38,606 nucleotides of DNA, taken from a virus. Below are positions 15,804 through 23,066 of the stretch, in pieces. The DNA is taken from the IMG/VR virus record IMGVR_UViG_3300032893_002505, positions 1 through 38,606 of that record, one strand, 5' to 3'. Under the pieces are notes generated by a model. It searched no databases and was not told the origin of the DNA. It was given only the letters and a program-made list of their open reading frames with translations. Every line of letters begins with the position of its first letter. Positions within the stretch are counted from its first letter, which is position 1. The position numbers and the translations under genes were made by a program.

Positions 15804-17768
15804 ATGTTAGTTGCAAGTACGCATAACTCCCTAAAGAGCAAGAAGCAAAACTCAATTCAGATTGATACCTTTCAAGGTGTCAATGTGCTCTTGTCTGTTA
15901 CCCGCTTAAAAAAAGAAGAAGCCCGCGAAGCCCAAAACATGATGCTTATTGAAGACGGCGTGTGGGATAAACGCTGGGGCACAAAAACACTTATTACCAT
16001 GAGCGCCAATATCGATGGCTTCGTGGAGTATATCAAGTCAGATTTAACTCGTGTACAAATTATTGTCGCAGGAGGCACGATTTATAAATCCACTGACCTT
16101 TCTTCCACAAACGCGCTATCCATGTCAGGGATTACTCTGACTGCAGGCAAGAAATGCTACTTTGCTCAGATTGGCTCGTATCTGTGGATTACCAATGGAT
16201 ACGACCCTATTATTCGTTTTGATGGGACTTCCCTCGCCCAGTACACAGGGCTCTCTGCAATGGGTACTGTGACTCCAAGTAGAGGCGCAGGACTGTCTTC
16301 TGGGAGTATCAACGTATATTACAAGGTGACGGCAATCAATGCAGTTGGAGAAACCGCGCCGTGTACCGAGGCAACTATTACTGTTGATCATGACCGCGAT
16401 CTATGGACCACGCTCACCAACGGCTATGTGGATCTTAACTGGACAGCAATCACGGGGGCAATAAAATACAATATTTATTATGGTGATACGTCAGGGTATG
16501 AAACGCTTCTTGACCAGGCAACAACCAATACTTATCGAGACGATGGATCACTTTCCCCAAATCCTTATATTGCTCCCCCAACCGCCGACTCTACTGTTGG
16601 TCCGAAACTTGGCCAAACCTGGATTTCAAACAACAGACTCTGGGGAGTTGACCCAAACAATCCATACAGAATTTGGTACTCAGGAACTGGCGTTTTTATC
16701 GGAAATTTCACCAGTGGCTATGGCGGTGGATGGATTGAAATAGAAAAAGGAGGCCGTGCAACAACGACGGCAGGAGTGGACTTTCAGGACAAATCGCATG
16801 TTGTCTTCCAGACTCCCGATGGACGTGGAACACTGTGGGCTTTGGAATTTCAGACAATAAATATAACAAGCGACCAATCAATCACTATTCCTGTGCCATC
16901 AAAAATTATTGGCCAAACTGGAGGAAATGCGCCACGATCTCTGCTTCCTGTTGAAAATGACATCATGTGGGCAAATAAGCTGGGTATTGAAGTTGCTGGA
17001 AATGAGCCACAGTTTTTCAATGTTATTCGTGCAAATGAGGTATCCACAAAACTTCGACCATATTTTATTGCTCTCGCACAAGACTCTATCAATCTTATCT
17101 GTGCATATTATTTCCAGGGAAAAGTCTTTTTTGCTGTACCAACTGCCTCTGGCGATCCAAACCAAATTGTTGTCTATGATAGAGAGCGTTTGCAATGGTA
17201 TGAGCCATGGACTATCGGTGTATCTCAGTTTGGCCAATTTACCACAACAGACAACACCACTCACTTTTTAGGATGCAATGGCCATAAGCTCATTGAATTC
17301 TCGAGTGCCTACGGAGACGATGACGGTGTTGCCTTCACGTGGAGATACACCAGCCCACAGATCCCAATTGACAAAAACTGGACGCAGTTTGGAAAAATTA
17401 AAAAAGCATACATTCGTTTAAGAAACTTGTCTGGTAACATTAGCTTCTCTTTCTTTGGCACAAGAAAAACTAAGTCGTTTGGTACCCTTGCTGCAGCAAC
17501 CATTACTCAGGGAAGCTCTGACACTGGTATTGGCTGGGACCCCATTGGAAGCGTTGCTATGGGGTCGACTGTTGGAAAACCAACCACGTTTGCCGTGGAG
17601 TCACTTATTAAGTTTATCAAGGTCAACAAGCTCCTTCGAGATTTTCAATTCCAACTCCAAGGAATTTCTTCTGCAGATCGTGCAACCATTACTGGACTTA
17701 TGATTAAAGGGTTCTTGATTAGTGCAGGAGATCCATCAAGCTGGAAGTTATCAGCAAGTCAGTCCTAA
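15804..17768 (+). CDS. Tail nozzle / tubular protein B-like (T7 gp12 type)
   Basis: 654 residues. The opening FQGVNVLLSVTRLKKEEAREAQNMMLIEDG...RWGTKTL is the typical start of nozzle proteins (a FxGLN...P-x-EA..xNxxL-x-DG...RxG pattern), followed by beta-rich blocks with GGTIYKS and DPIIRFDG that fit propeller blades. Residues about 165-250 look like a fibronectin-III-type insertion (VYYKVTAINAVGETAPC...VDLNWTAITGAIKYNIYY). With the adaptor gene just before it this forms a tail tube. Length is a little below T7 gp12 (794). Confidence 0.72.
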   Translation: MLVASTHNSLKSKKQNSIQIDTFQGVNVLLSVTRLKKEEAREAQNMMLIEDGVWDKRWGTKTLITMSANIDGFVEYIKSDLTRVQIIVAGGTIYKSTDLSSTNALSMSGITLTAGKKCYFAQIGSYLWITNGYDPIIRFDGTSLAQYTGLSAMGTVTPSRGAGLSSGSINVYYKVTAINAVGETAPCTEATITVDHDRDLWTTLTNGYVDLNWTAITGAIKYNIYYGDTSGYETLLDQATTNTYRDDGSLSPNPYIAPPTADSTVGPKLGQTWISNNRLWGVDPNNPYRIWYSGTGVFIGNFTSGYGGGWIEIEKGGRATTTAGVDFQDKSHVVFQTPDGRGTLWALEFQTINITSDQSITIPVPSKIIGQTGGNAPRSLLPVENDIMWANKLGIEVAGNEPQFFNVIRANEVSTKLRPYFIALAQDSINLICAYYFQGKVFFAVPTASGDPNQIVVYDRERLQWYEPWTIGVSQFGQFTTTDNTTHFLGCNGHKLIEFSSAYGDDDGVAFTWRYTSPQIPIDKNWTQFGKIKKAYIRLRNLSGNISFSFFGTRKTKSFGTLAAATITQGSSDTGIGWDPIGSVAMGSTVGKPTTFAVESLIKFIKVNKLLRDFQFQLQGISSADRATITGLMIKGFLISAGDPSSWKLSASQS

Positions 17769-17770
17769 TA

Positions 17771-17800
17771 TTGCTTTTTATAAGCAATTGTGGATACACT
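17771..17800 (+). promoter_or_regulatory. Weak promoter candidate before the fibre gene
   Basis: TTGCTT at 17771-17776, an 18-base spacer and TACACT at 17795-17800. The -35 half also forms a TTGCTT/AAGCAA six-base-pair hairpin. A short AGGA site lies five bases before the ATG. The -35 box is a poor match, so this is only a candidate, though spacing and -10 type match the other promoters of this genome. Confidence 0.35.
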
Positions 17801-17814
17801 AAGAATAGGAATAT

Positions 17815-18840
17815 ATGTCAGCAGCAAATACCGACAAATTCAAGAAAAAGCGCTCGAATTTCTCCACTACCCTTAACGGGTCTATAGGCTCAGGCGACAC
17901 GACAATTGCCCTCAATTCTACCTCTGGCCTCCCAACTGACACTGCAGTTCTTTTGACTATTGACCGTGTGGATGCCAACGGGGTATCAACACCTACCAAA
18001 ATGGAACGCGTTATTGGCGTTGTTTCAAGCAATAATTTGACCAATTGTACTCGTGGGGTGGACAACTCCCCTTCTGCACAGGCACATTCATCTGGGGCAG
18101 TTGTTGAAGATATTTGGGATGCAAAATCATGGGGAGACGCGATTGATGGAATTCTCGCAGAACATACCCAAGCAGGCCTTCATAATATCAACACAACAAG
18201 TCTTGTTACCGACTATGTTGCAGACAGTGGCTCAGCAAATGCATACGCTGCTACCCTTTCTCCTGCAGCAGCATCATACGTAGCTGGTATGTTAGTAAAA
18301 CTTAAGGCAGCAAACGCAAACACAACTGCATCGACCTTAAATGTTAATGGCCTTGGTGCTAAAACAATTAAAAAAGCAGATGGATCAACTGACCTAGCGG
18401 CAAACGACATAGTTGCGGGACAGCTTTGCCTATTCGTATATGATGGCACCTATTTTCAACTTATATCTACAGGGTCAAGTGTTGTAACAACCGCTGGAAC
18501 CCAAACATTAAGCAATAAGAGGCGTACAAGACGAGCTGTTCCTGTTACGCAATCTGCAACGCCGACAATTAATTCAGACAATATGGATATTGCACAAATA
18601 ACGGGGCTTGCTCAGGCCATTACCTCTATGTCAACAAATCTAAGTGGTACTCCTAACGCTGGCGATTTATTGGAAATTCAAATCACTGATAACGGTACCG
18701 CTCGCGCGATTACGTGGGGAACTAGCTTTGCCTCAACAACTGTTTCCCTCCCCACGACAACGGTAATAAGCACACGCTTGCGAGTGCTTCTTGAATGGAA
18801 CGCTACATCCTCAACATGGGATTGCGTTGCGGTAGCATAG
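17815..18840 (+). CDS. Tail fibre / receptor-binding protein
   Basis: 341 residues, rich in Thr, Ser, Ala and Asn with little charge. The C-terminal half carries the well-known module TLSNKR...VVPVTQSATPTINSDNMD...AQIT, ending LEIQITDNGTARAITW...TVVISTRLRVLL and WDCVAVA. I know this as a common C-terminal fibre or tail domain of environmental phages (TLTNKxIxxRV...DNGTARALTW). Residues 20-100 form a beta-rich virion-attachment domain with DTTIALNSTSGLP. It probably recognises host surface sugar. The next gene is a second virion appendage protein. Confidence 0.82.
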   Translation: MSAANTDKFKKKRSNFSTTLNGSIGSGDTTIALNSTSGLPTDTAVLLTIDRVDANGVSTPTKMERVIGVVSSNNLTNCTRGVDNSPSAQAHSSGAVVEDIWDAKSWGDAIDGILAEHTQAGLHNINTTSLVTDYVADSGSANAYAATLSPAAASYVAGMLVKLKAANANTTASTLNVNGLGAKTIKKADGSTDLAANDIVAGQLCLFVYDGTYFQLISTGSSVVTTAGTQTLSNKRRTRRAVPVTQSATPTINSDNMDIAQITGLAQAITSMSTNLSGTPNAGDLLEIQITDNGTARAITWGTSFASTTVSLPTTTVISTRLRVLLEWNATSSTWDCVAVA

Positions 18841-18843
18841 CTT

Positions 18844-19800
18844 ATGATAGATAAATCTCAATTTACTCCCCTCGCCTGGGATCTTCGAAAGCTCTTCTAT
18901 TGGAGACAAAAAGACCTTTTATGGATGATAAACACAGATGCTGGACGTTCGTTATTGGGAATAAAAGATGAAAGACGCATTGCGCGCGTTGTGCCAAATG
19001 GATATCATTTTGCAAATGGACTTTGGTTAAAAGAAAAAGATTTTATTGCCAATTTTTATACATGGGATAAAGTAGCATTCACTCTTCTTCCATTACTTGA
19101 AACATTAGATATATTAAAAGAGCTGCATAAATTAGATAACCCGTATAAAGCGCTTCTACACTATGCTGGACTTGAACGATATAACTATCCCTTTATTTTA
19201 CACACAACTACCACTTTTTCACCAGCAGCTGGTAAAGGATCTGTCCATAATGATAGTTTTTCTCCTTATGCGACTGGACAGGCAGCGGGGACAGGTACAG
19301 GCACAAATCAGGGAGAAGCTGGTAATGAAAAATCTGGATCTAACTTCTTTATTTACCGAGGCGCGTGGCCATATGACTCGAGCTCTCTCACTGCTGCAGC
19401 AACCATTAAGGCAACTTCAAATACGTTTAAAAGACTTGTTGGAGCTGGGACTATTTTTAACACAGACAGTGATAGTGTTAGCATTGTTTCTTCTGGACAG
19501 GCATCAACGTCTTCTTTGGCTGCCTCAGATTTTGGAAGTTTTGGCATAACAAAATTTGCAAGCGATATTGCACTCGGAAGTTTCAATAATGCTGGAAATA
19601 ATGACTTTGTTTTGAACACTTCAGGAATAGCAAATATAAATAAAACGGGTTTTTCAAAGTTTGCAGCTCGTCTTGCAAAAGACATTTCAGCAACGCAGCC
19701 AAGCGGACGCAATACCTGTGGAGTTATTACCGATGCTTCCTGTATTTTGTCCGTTGAATATACTACTCCTTCTGGTGGCTTTTTTATTGCCGCACAATAA
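18844..19800 (+). CDS. Second tail appendage protein, DNRLRE-like beta domain
   Basis: 318 residues. Residues 1-110 are helical and mixed, possibly the virion anchor. From 125 on the composition shifts to Thr/Ser/Gly/Asn with a jelly-roll pattern: FFIYRGAWPYDSSSLTAAATIKAT, strands with SDSVSIVSSG, FGSFGITKFASDIALGSF, DFVLNTSGIANINKTG and ARLAKDI. This order resembles the DNRLRE-type module found in phage appendages and surface proteins. The 3' end meets a convergent minus-strand gene in a 17-base overlap. Confidence 0.62.
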   Translation: MIDKSQFTPLAWDLRKLFYWRQKDLLWMINTDAGRSLLGIKDERRIARVVPNGYHFANGLWLKEKDFIANFYTWDKVAFTLLPLLETLDILKELHKLDNPYKALLHYAGLERYNYPFILHTTTTFSPAAGKGSVHNDSFSPYATGQAAGTGTGTNQGEAGNEKSGSNFFIYRGAWPYDSSSLTAAATIKATSNTFKRLVGAGTIFNTDSDSVSIVSSGQASTSSLAASDFGSFGITKFASDIALGSFNNAGNNDFVLNTSGIANINKTGFSKFAARLAKDISATQPSGRNTCGVITDASCILSVEYTTPSGGFFIAAQ

Positions 19801-20044
19801 TATAGTCCTGTGCTGGCACAAATCCCCTTTCTTTCGCAGATTGTGCGACGTGAGTTAAAGACGACTCCTCGTAAATCTTGTTTTGTAATATAAGGTTCTC
19901 TCGTCTAATCTCGTCTAATTGATTTTGCAAACTTTCGAGGCTATACCCTGCAGTCGTCAAACTCTGCTTAAGCAAAAAGTCCCATATATATAGTATGCTG
20001 GCAATCGCCAAAAGCACCCCTATTGCAATATTCGCGCGTTTCAT
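19784..20044 (-). CDS. FtsL/FtsB-like division-type membrane protein
   Basis: 86 residues from the ATG at 20044-20042. Residues 4-25 form a single membrane helix after a KR pair, and 34-62 form a coiled coil (YSLESLQNQLDEIRRENL). The C-terminal AKERGFVPA at 70-78 matches the ALxxLGMxxP-type end of FtsL/FtsB/DivIC proteins, which hold the FtsQ-FtsL-FtsB complex together in cell division. Start at 20044 fits a TATAAT box six bases before the ATG. It is the only such gene here and lies on the opposite strand to its virion neighbours. A phage copy might compete with or block division; a small spanin-like protein is the alternative. Confidence 0.6.
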   Translation of the reverse strand: MKRANIAIGVLLAIASILYIWDFLLKQSLTTAGYSLESLQNQLDEIRRENLILQNKIYEESSLTHVAQSAKERGFVPAQDYIIVRQ

Positions 20045-20050
20045 ATTACT

Positions 20051-20056
20051 ATTATA
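20051..20056 (-). promoter_or_regulatory. Perfect -10 box before the FtsL-like gene
   Basis: TATAAT on the minus strand (20056-20051) ends six bases before the ATG at 20044, implying transcription starts at the start codon. No -35 box has ideal spacing (the closest TTGTCC lies 21 bases upstream). No ribosome site is present. Confidence 0.5.
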
Positions 20057-20182
20057 TAAGCAGGTAGCTGAGAAGCGGGACAAGCATTTTTCCCGTTGCC
20101 ACCGGCTGCAGGTACCTTCCGGATTATTATAAGGGTTTGCAACTGCATGAAAGACGATGGAAATGGTGGTACCATCCCTGTA

Positions 20183-20208
20183 AAAACTATTGCCTAAGCA
20201 AGAGTTTT
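20183..20208 (-). terminator. Hairpin after the HNH-type gene
   Basis: AAAACT (20183-20188) pairs with AGTTTT (20203-20208) and TTGC with GCAA around a four-base loop, with one A-G mismatch. On the minus strand the stem runs into TTTTT, as expected for an intrinsic terminator 50 bases after the stop of the HNH-type gene. The A/T arms make it usable in both directions. Confidence 0.5.
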
Positions 20209-20257
20209 GAGCCGTTAACCAATACGGTCCGCAAGGATCTATAATGGGACGGCCTTT

Positions 20258-20545
20258 TTAGTGGGTGTACCAGTGGATCACCTGAGAGATGGCAAGTGAG
20301 GGACGAAAACGTTTGAATTTATACCAGAAGCTATTGATCTCTTTCCACCTGGCGCGTAGTGCCTCTTCAGTGAGTGGCACTTTCCTACCGTCTTCATAGA
20401 AATGACACAGATCATTACAAGGAAAACACACCCCCACTACGTCTTTTTTCGTTTCTCTCCCAAGGGTTTTATATGTCAAATGATGTGGCACACGAACCAA
20501 GCGTTGATGGCAACGCTGGCATTTTTTCCTACTTTTTCCTACCAT
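20258..20545 (-). CDS. HNH-type zinc-binding protein, possible endonuclease
   Basis: 95 residues. CQRC near residue 9 is followed by an HHLTYKTLGRE block, then DVVGVCFPCNDLCHF. CxxC, HH-x-TY, and CxxCND-x-CH in this order is the form of small HNH nucleases, with the first HH supplying the catalytic region and the two CxxC pairs holding structural zinc. The spacing is compact and the C-terminus helical (LTEEALRARWKEINSFWYKF). It could be a free-standing homing-type nuclease carried by the phage, or an inactive DNA-binding relative. The intergenic terminator downstream suggests it is its own unit. Confidence 0.6.
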   Translation of the reverse strand: MVGKSRKKCQRCHQRLVRVPHHLTYKTLGRETKKDVVGVCFPCNDLCHFYEDGRKVPLTEEALRARWKEINSFWYKFKRFRPSLAISQVIHWYTH

Positions 20546-20634
20546 GACCCTTAACCTGGCAAAATACGGAGAGAGTTTGTATGCTTCATAATCTTTTAAG
20601 TCTAGTGCTCTAAATCCATACTACTATCAGTATA

Positions 20635-20664
20635 TTGACTAATTGCTAAAATTGGTACTACACT
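20635..20664 (+). promoter_or_regulatory. Promoter of the lysis operon, predicted leaderless
   Basis: TTGACT at 20635-20640, an 18-base spacer, TACACT at 20659-20664. The start of transcription expected seven bases later is 20671, the first base of the peptidase ATG. No ribosome site precedes the ATG. Confidence 0.65.
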
Positions 20665-20670
20665 AAAATC

Positions 20671-21543
20671 ATGGCATACGAACTTTCTGATGTGTTTATT
20701 GGGAACTTCCCTGTGACACAAGATTTCGGGGCTAACCCTGATGTATATGCTGCTAGATATGGACTACGAGGACATAATGGGACAGACTTTGGTTGTCCAT
20801 CTCTAACACCTGTCTTGGCGGCAGCTGATGGGTTTGTCAGTGAGTCTGGGTTCGATGCGGGAGGATATGGTAATTATGTTAAAATCGTACACAACGGCTA
20901 TCTCACGCTCTATGGCCACCTTAATGACATCGCGGTCAAACTTGGTGATAAACTTATTAAGGGGCAACTTATCGGACATTCCAATAATACGGGATTTTCG
21001 AGTGGTCCTCACCTCCACTTTGGAGTAGCACCATGCGATGCAAAAGGAGTTAAAACACAACCTGACAATGGTTTCTCTGGCTATATCGATCCACAAGGCC
21101 CTGACTGCCACTGGACAATTTCTAACCCAACTGCTCCAGTTTTGCCATCAGACAACATTCCTTCAGAAATCCCTGTGCCAACTGACGACTTTAATCGGGC
21201 AGTTGCTCAAGGGACTAATTACAAAGTAATTGCACAATATGCACTCCAAAACGGAGCAAATGACTTTTTGGAAAACTCTGGCCAAGGCATGATCGATTTA
21301 ACCAATAACCCCAACGATCCAAAAGGTGGAGAAAAAGTCGCTATGTGGATTGGAGACTTACTCGGACAAATTCGAGCGCTCAACACTGCCACTCAAAAAG
21401 CACCTGACACTTCCCTAACGCCAGCGGTTGATGCATATGCAAAAATCCAACAAGCCACCGCAGCTCTCCCCACCGAAACGAAACAGAATATTTTCCAAGC
21501 AATTGGAAATATGTTTGCGAACTTATTTTTTACACAACAATGA
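20671..21543 (+). CDS. M23-family (LytM) peptidoglycan peptidase, lysin
   Basis: 290 residues without a signal peptide. The metallopeptidase domain occupies about 10-140: GLRGHNGTDFGCPS with the H-x3-D zinc pair near residues 34-38, ALADG-like VLAAADGFV, and HLHFG near 114-118, which supplies the catalytic and third zinc histidines. M23 enzymes cut the cross-bridges of peptidoglycan. The C-terminal 110 residues are Ala/Asn-rich with helices and may bind the wall or dimerise. It heads a lysis cassette with a membrane/coiled-coil protein and a holin that overlap by four bases each. Confidence 0.9.
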   Translation: MAYELSDVFIGNFPVTQDFGANPDVYAARYGLRGHNGTDFGCPSLTPVLAAADGFVSESGFDAGGYGNYVKIVHNGYLTLYGHLNDIAVKLGDKLIKGQLIGHSNNTGFSSGPHLHFGVAPCDAKGVKTQPDNGFSGYIDPQGPDCHWTISNPTAPVLPSDNIPSEIPVPTDDFNRAVAQGTNYKVIAQYALQNGANDFLENSGQGMIDLTNNPNDPKGGEKVAMWIGDLLGQIRALNTATQKAPDTSLTPAVDAYAKIQQATAALPTETKQNIFQAIGNMFANLFFTQQ

Positions 21544-21893
21544 TACATGATCCAATTTCAATCCTCGGAGGGATTTTTGTAGTTATAACAGGTGTTTGGT
21601 CACTACTTTCTTCGCACGGCAAAGTTGATAAAACAACCTTTGAAGCACTCATAAAAGAAATCGAGAAAAAAGACAAAATGCTTGAAGAGCAGAAGAAAGT
21701 TGACGACCGTCTGCAAATGCAAATTTCCGAGCAAACAAAAAGAATTTATCAACTGCAAAAAGAAAATGATTTGGAAGACGCTATTCTTGAAAACCGAAAC
21801 CCAAAACTCGAGCAAGCACTTACTGCACTAACAGCCGGAATGACAAGAACTCTTGAAATTCTCGGGGATGCGGAGGTGACAACAAAAGAATGA
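21540..21893 (+). CDS. Membrane-anchored coiled-coil protein in the lysis cassette
   Basis: 117 residues, overlapping the peptidase stop by four bases. Residues 4-24 form one membrane helix (ISILGGIFVVITGVWSLLSS), and 30-80 form a charged coiled coil rich in Glu, Lys and Gln. This layout fits an inner-membrane spanin-like or holin-partner protein. No Rz1-like lipoprotein is nested in another frame that I can see. Confidence 0.65.
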   Translation: MIHDPISILGGIFVVITGVWSLLSSHGKVDKTTFEALIKEIEKKDKMLEEQKKVDDRLQMQISEQTKRIYQLQKENDLEDAILENRNPKLEQALTALTAGMTRTLEILGDAEVTTKE

Positions 21894-22225
21894 AACCAGG
21901 GTATCAAACAACAGAATTTTGGTCAGTAGTTATTAGTTATGTCTTAGGTTTTTTTGTGATGGGCGGGACAATAACACAACAACAAGCCAATGATTTAATC
22001 CAACCAATTGCGCAAATCGCAGTGGCAATAGTTATCATTGTTGCTCAGGTGTATTACTTGAAGAGTCGAACTGTTTTGAAGAAAGCACTTATCGAAAACG
22101 GTCAACCAGTAGCGCCAGCACCAACACAAACAGTAGAGCAAAACCCATTACTAGAGCAGCCAATTACACTAGGAGGGCCAGGACCATCCCAACAACCATC
22201 GGTGGAGACAAACCCTTTATTATAG
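21890..22225 (+). CDS. Holin-like protein with a C-terminal NPxL motif tail
   Basis: 111 residues. KPGYQTTEFWSVVISYVLGF is the start typical of a phage holin family with two membrane helices (about 10-30 and 45-65). The Pro-rich tail after residue 72 is unusual: it carries TVEQNPLLEQP at 81-91 and ends in SVETNPLL (104-111). The same motif recurs in the disordered protein at 31.5-32.4 kb and, in weaker form, in the portal. It probably makes the lesion that lets the M23 peptidase reach the wall. Confidence 0.75.
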   Translation: MKPGYQTTEFWSVVISYVLGFFVMGGTITQQQANDLIQPIAQIAVAIVIIVAQVYYLKSRTVLKKALIENGQPVAPAPTQTVEQNPLLEQPITLGGPGPSQQPSVETNPLL

Positions 22226-22322
22226 GTGATACAGTTGCGTCTAGAATGATATAGTTACTAGGCACGGATTTTATATTTATCGTTCGTCTTAAATTTTTGT
22301 TTTCTTTGTATTATTTTTCGCT
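22226..22322 (+). other. T-rich spacer between the lysis cassette and the control region
   Basis: No gene is seen. The stretch is A/T-rich with long T-runs and a weak CTAG...CTAG pairing just after the holin stop. It may end the lysis message, but no hairpin with a tight T-tail is clear. Confidence 0.3.
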
Positions 22323-22361
22323 GTGAAAACTATTTTTTAGACTTTTCACAGAAACTTTCAC
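22323..22361. repeat. GTGAAAA inverted operator repeats upstream of the leader promoter
   Basis: GTGAAAA at 22323-22329 faces TTTTCAC at 22343-22349, and a further TTTCAC at 22356-22361 lies exactly 12 bases after the second. The same heptamer with the same 12-base period occurs at 23495-23542. The cluster lies 20-60 bases upstream of the -35 box at 22382, a place where a repressor or activator could act. Confidence 0.55.
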
Positions 22362-22381
22362 AACTGATACCATTTGTCATA

Positions 22382-22410
22382 TTGACAGCGTTTTGTCTTT
22401 ATTCTATAAA
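22382..22410 (+). promoter_or_regulatory. Strong promoter of the riboswitch-like leader
   Basis: TTGACA at 22382-22387, a 17-base spacer and TATAAA at 22405-22410 (5 of 6 matches). Transcription should start at about 22417, which is where the closing stem of the leader begins. It is one of the best promoters in the window. Confidence 0.75.
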
Positions 22411-22415
22411 TATAG

Positions 22416-22556
22416 TCCGTCACCATTAACTGGTGCGCCCCTACGCCAAGCGGGGTTAGTAAAACACTTACACAAACGTTAAAACCTATTGTTATATCCG
22501 CCAAGTTGGCTTGGCAAAAGCGTTTGTGCTTGACGGATTTAATAGTAGGTTTTTTT
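22416..22556 (+). ncRNA. Riboswitch-like leader with mutually exclusive helices
   Basis: The transcript begins with TCCGTCA (22416-22422), which pairs with TGACGGA (22531-22537) to close the element. Inside are CACCA/TGGTG around 22421-22435, CCCC/GGGG at 22438-22455, CACAAACG with CGTTTGTG (22471-22478, 22521-22528) and GCCAAG/CTTGGC (22500-22515). A rival helix pairs AAAACCTATTGTTA (22481-22494) with TAATAGTAGGTTTT (22540-22553), 14 pairs with two wobbles, next to seven T bases touching the ATG. The rival helix crosses the closing stem and the CACAAACG stem, so the two states exclude each other. No known class is recognised; ligand unknown. Confidence 0.6.
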
Positions 22557-22952
22557 ATGGAGACAACACAATTATTACAACCAAAAGCAATCCCTATTTT
22601 CGGAGGAAGTGTTTTACTTACTAACGACATGCGATGTGCATGGTGCAACAAAAAAGCCGAGGGACTGAAAATAGAACACTTCGAAGAACATCGTTACTAC
22701 GACCAACTTCATGAATTATTAGCAGAAAAATATTTTACAACCCCAGAAATTATTGCAGCAATTCGCGGGACAGCAATTCCTAACGGAATGAGACGCGAGC
22801 ATTTGATGGACTATTTTATAGAAAAGATGAAGACAAAAAAGTCAGAGAAAAAACTTGCACGCTATAAAGAAATTCTTGTAATGCTTGGACGTTTTACTAA
22901 TGACGAGTTTGAGGATATTTGTACTTTTGAGTTGGAAGAAGAGGGAAGTTAG
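22557..22952 (+). CDS. 131-residue protein downstream of the riboswitch-like leader
   Basis: The ATG at 22557 directly follows the seven-T run; a TTG at 22506 lies inside the leader stems and is rejected. Residues 25-32 hold MRCAWCNKKA with a CxxC pair, and IEHFEEHRYYD follows. The rest is helical, with a Lys-rich segment near 95-110 and an acidic end. No family is recognised. Control by the leader suggests that its product matters in a condition-dependent way. A narrow AGG element before the T-run is its only possible ribosome site. Confidence 0.7.
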   Translation: METTQLLQPKAIPIFGGSVLLTNDMRCAWCNKKAEGLKIEHFEEHRYYDQLHELLAEKYFTTPEIIAAIRGTAIPNGMRREHLMDYFIEKMKTKKSEKKLARYKEILVMLGRFTNDEFEDICTFELEEEGS

Positions 22953-22957
22953 ATAAC

Positions 22958-23064
22958 AAAAAGCGCCTCTGGATCAAAGTAGACGCATTTTGTTTTGCAA
23001 TCACAGAAACATTCCTTTCGGGACTAGCTCCGCTTTGTGCGGTTTACGGCTCCGTCTGTAATTA
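22958..23064 (-). ncRNA. Minus-strand small RNA of about 107 bases
   Basis: On the minus strand, transcription should start near 23064. AATTACAG (23063-23056) pairs with CTGTGATT (23006-22999), eight pairs with one wobble, so the 5' end is closed. Inside, CCGC/GCGG and TCC/GGA hairpins form, with AAAC/GTTT. A terminator, GCGTCT/AGGCGC with a 12-base loop and then TTTTT, ends the RNA near 22958. It ends beside the 3' end of the convergent gene at 22557-22952. No start codon with a good frame is visible. Confidence 0.6.
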
Positions 23065-23066
23065 GG

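Larger units (their letters stand above)
20045..20257 (+). other. Palindrome-rich gap with possible structured RNA, strand uncertain
   Basis: No gene is visible. Several pairings can form: CGGGA/TCCCG around 20077-20095, TTGCCACCG with TGGTGGTA, TGCAG with CTGCA, and two GGTACC palindromes at 20112-20117 and 20169-20174. The plus strand ends ACGGCCTTTTT at 20249-20259, which could terminate a plus-strand RNA, and GCCGT/ACGGC can close a stem before it. The TGGTGGTACC core resembles the T-box element, but no complementary terminator strand follows. This may be a noncoding RNA or only a spacer between the two minus-strand genes. Confidence 0.3.

Noticed and set aside
20098-20180. T-box riboswitch in the gap at 20.1 kb
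   Set aside because: TGGTGGTACC is present, but no specifier loop and no terminator strand pairing with the T-box were found.
22506-22556. TTG start of the 131-residue protein
   Set aside because: The region is the paired leader; the ATG at 22557 after the T-run is preferred.
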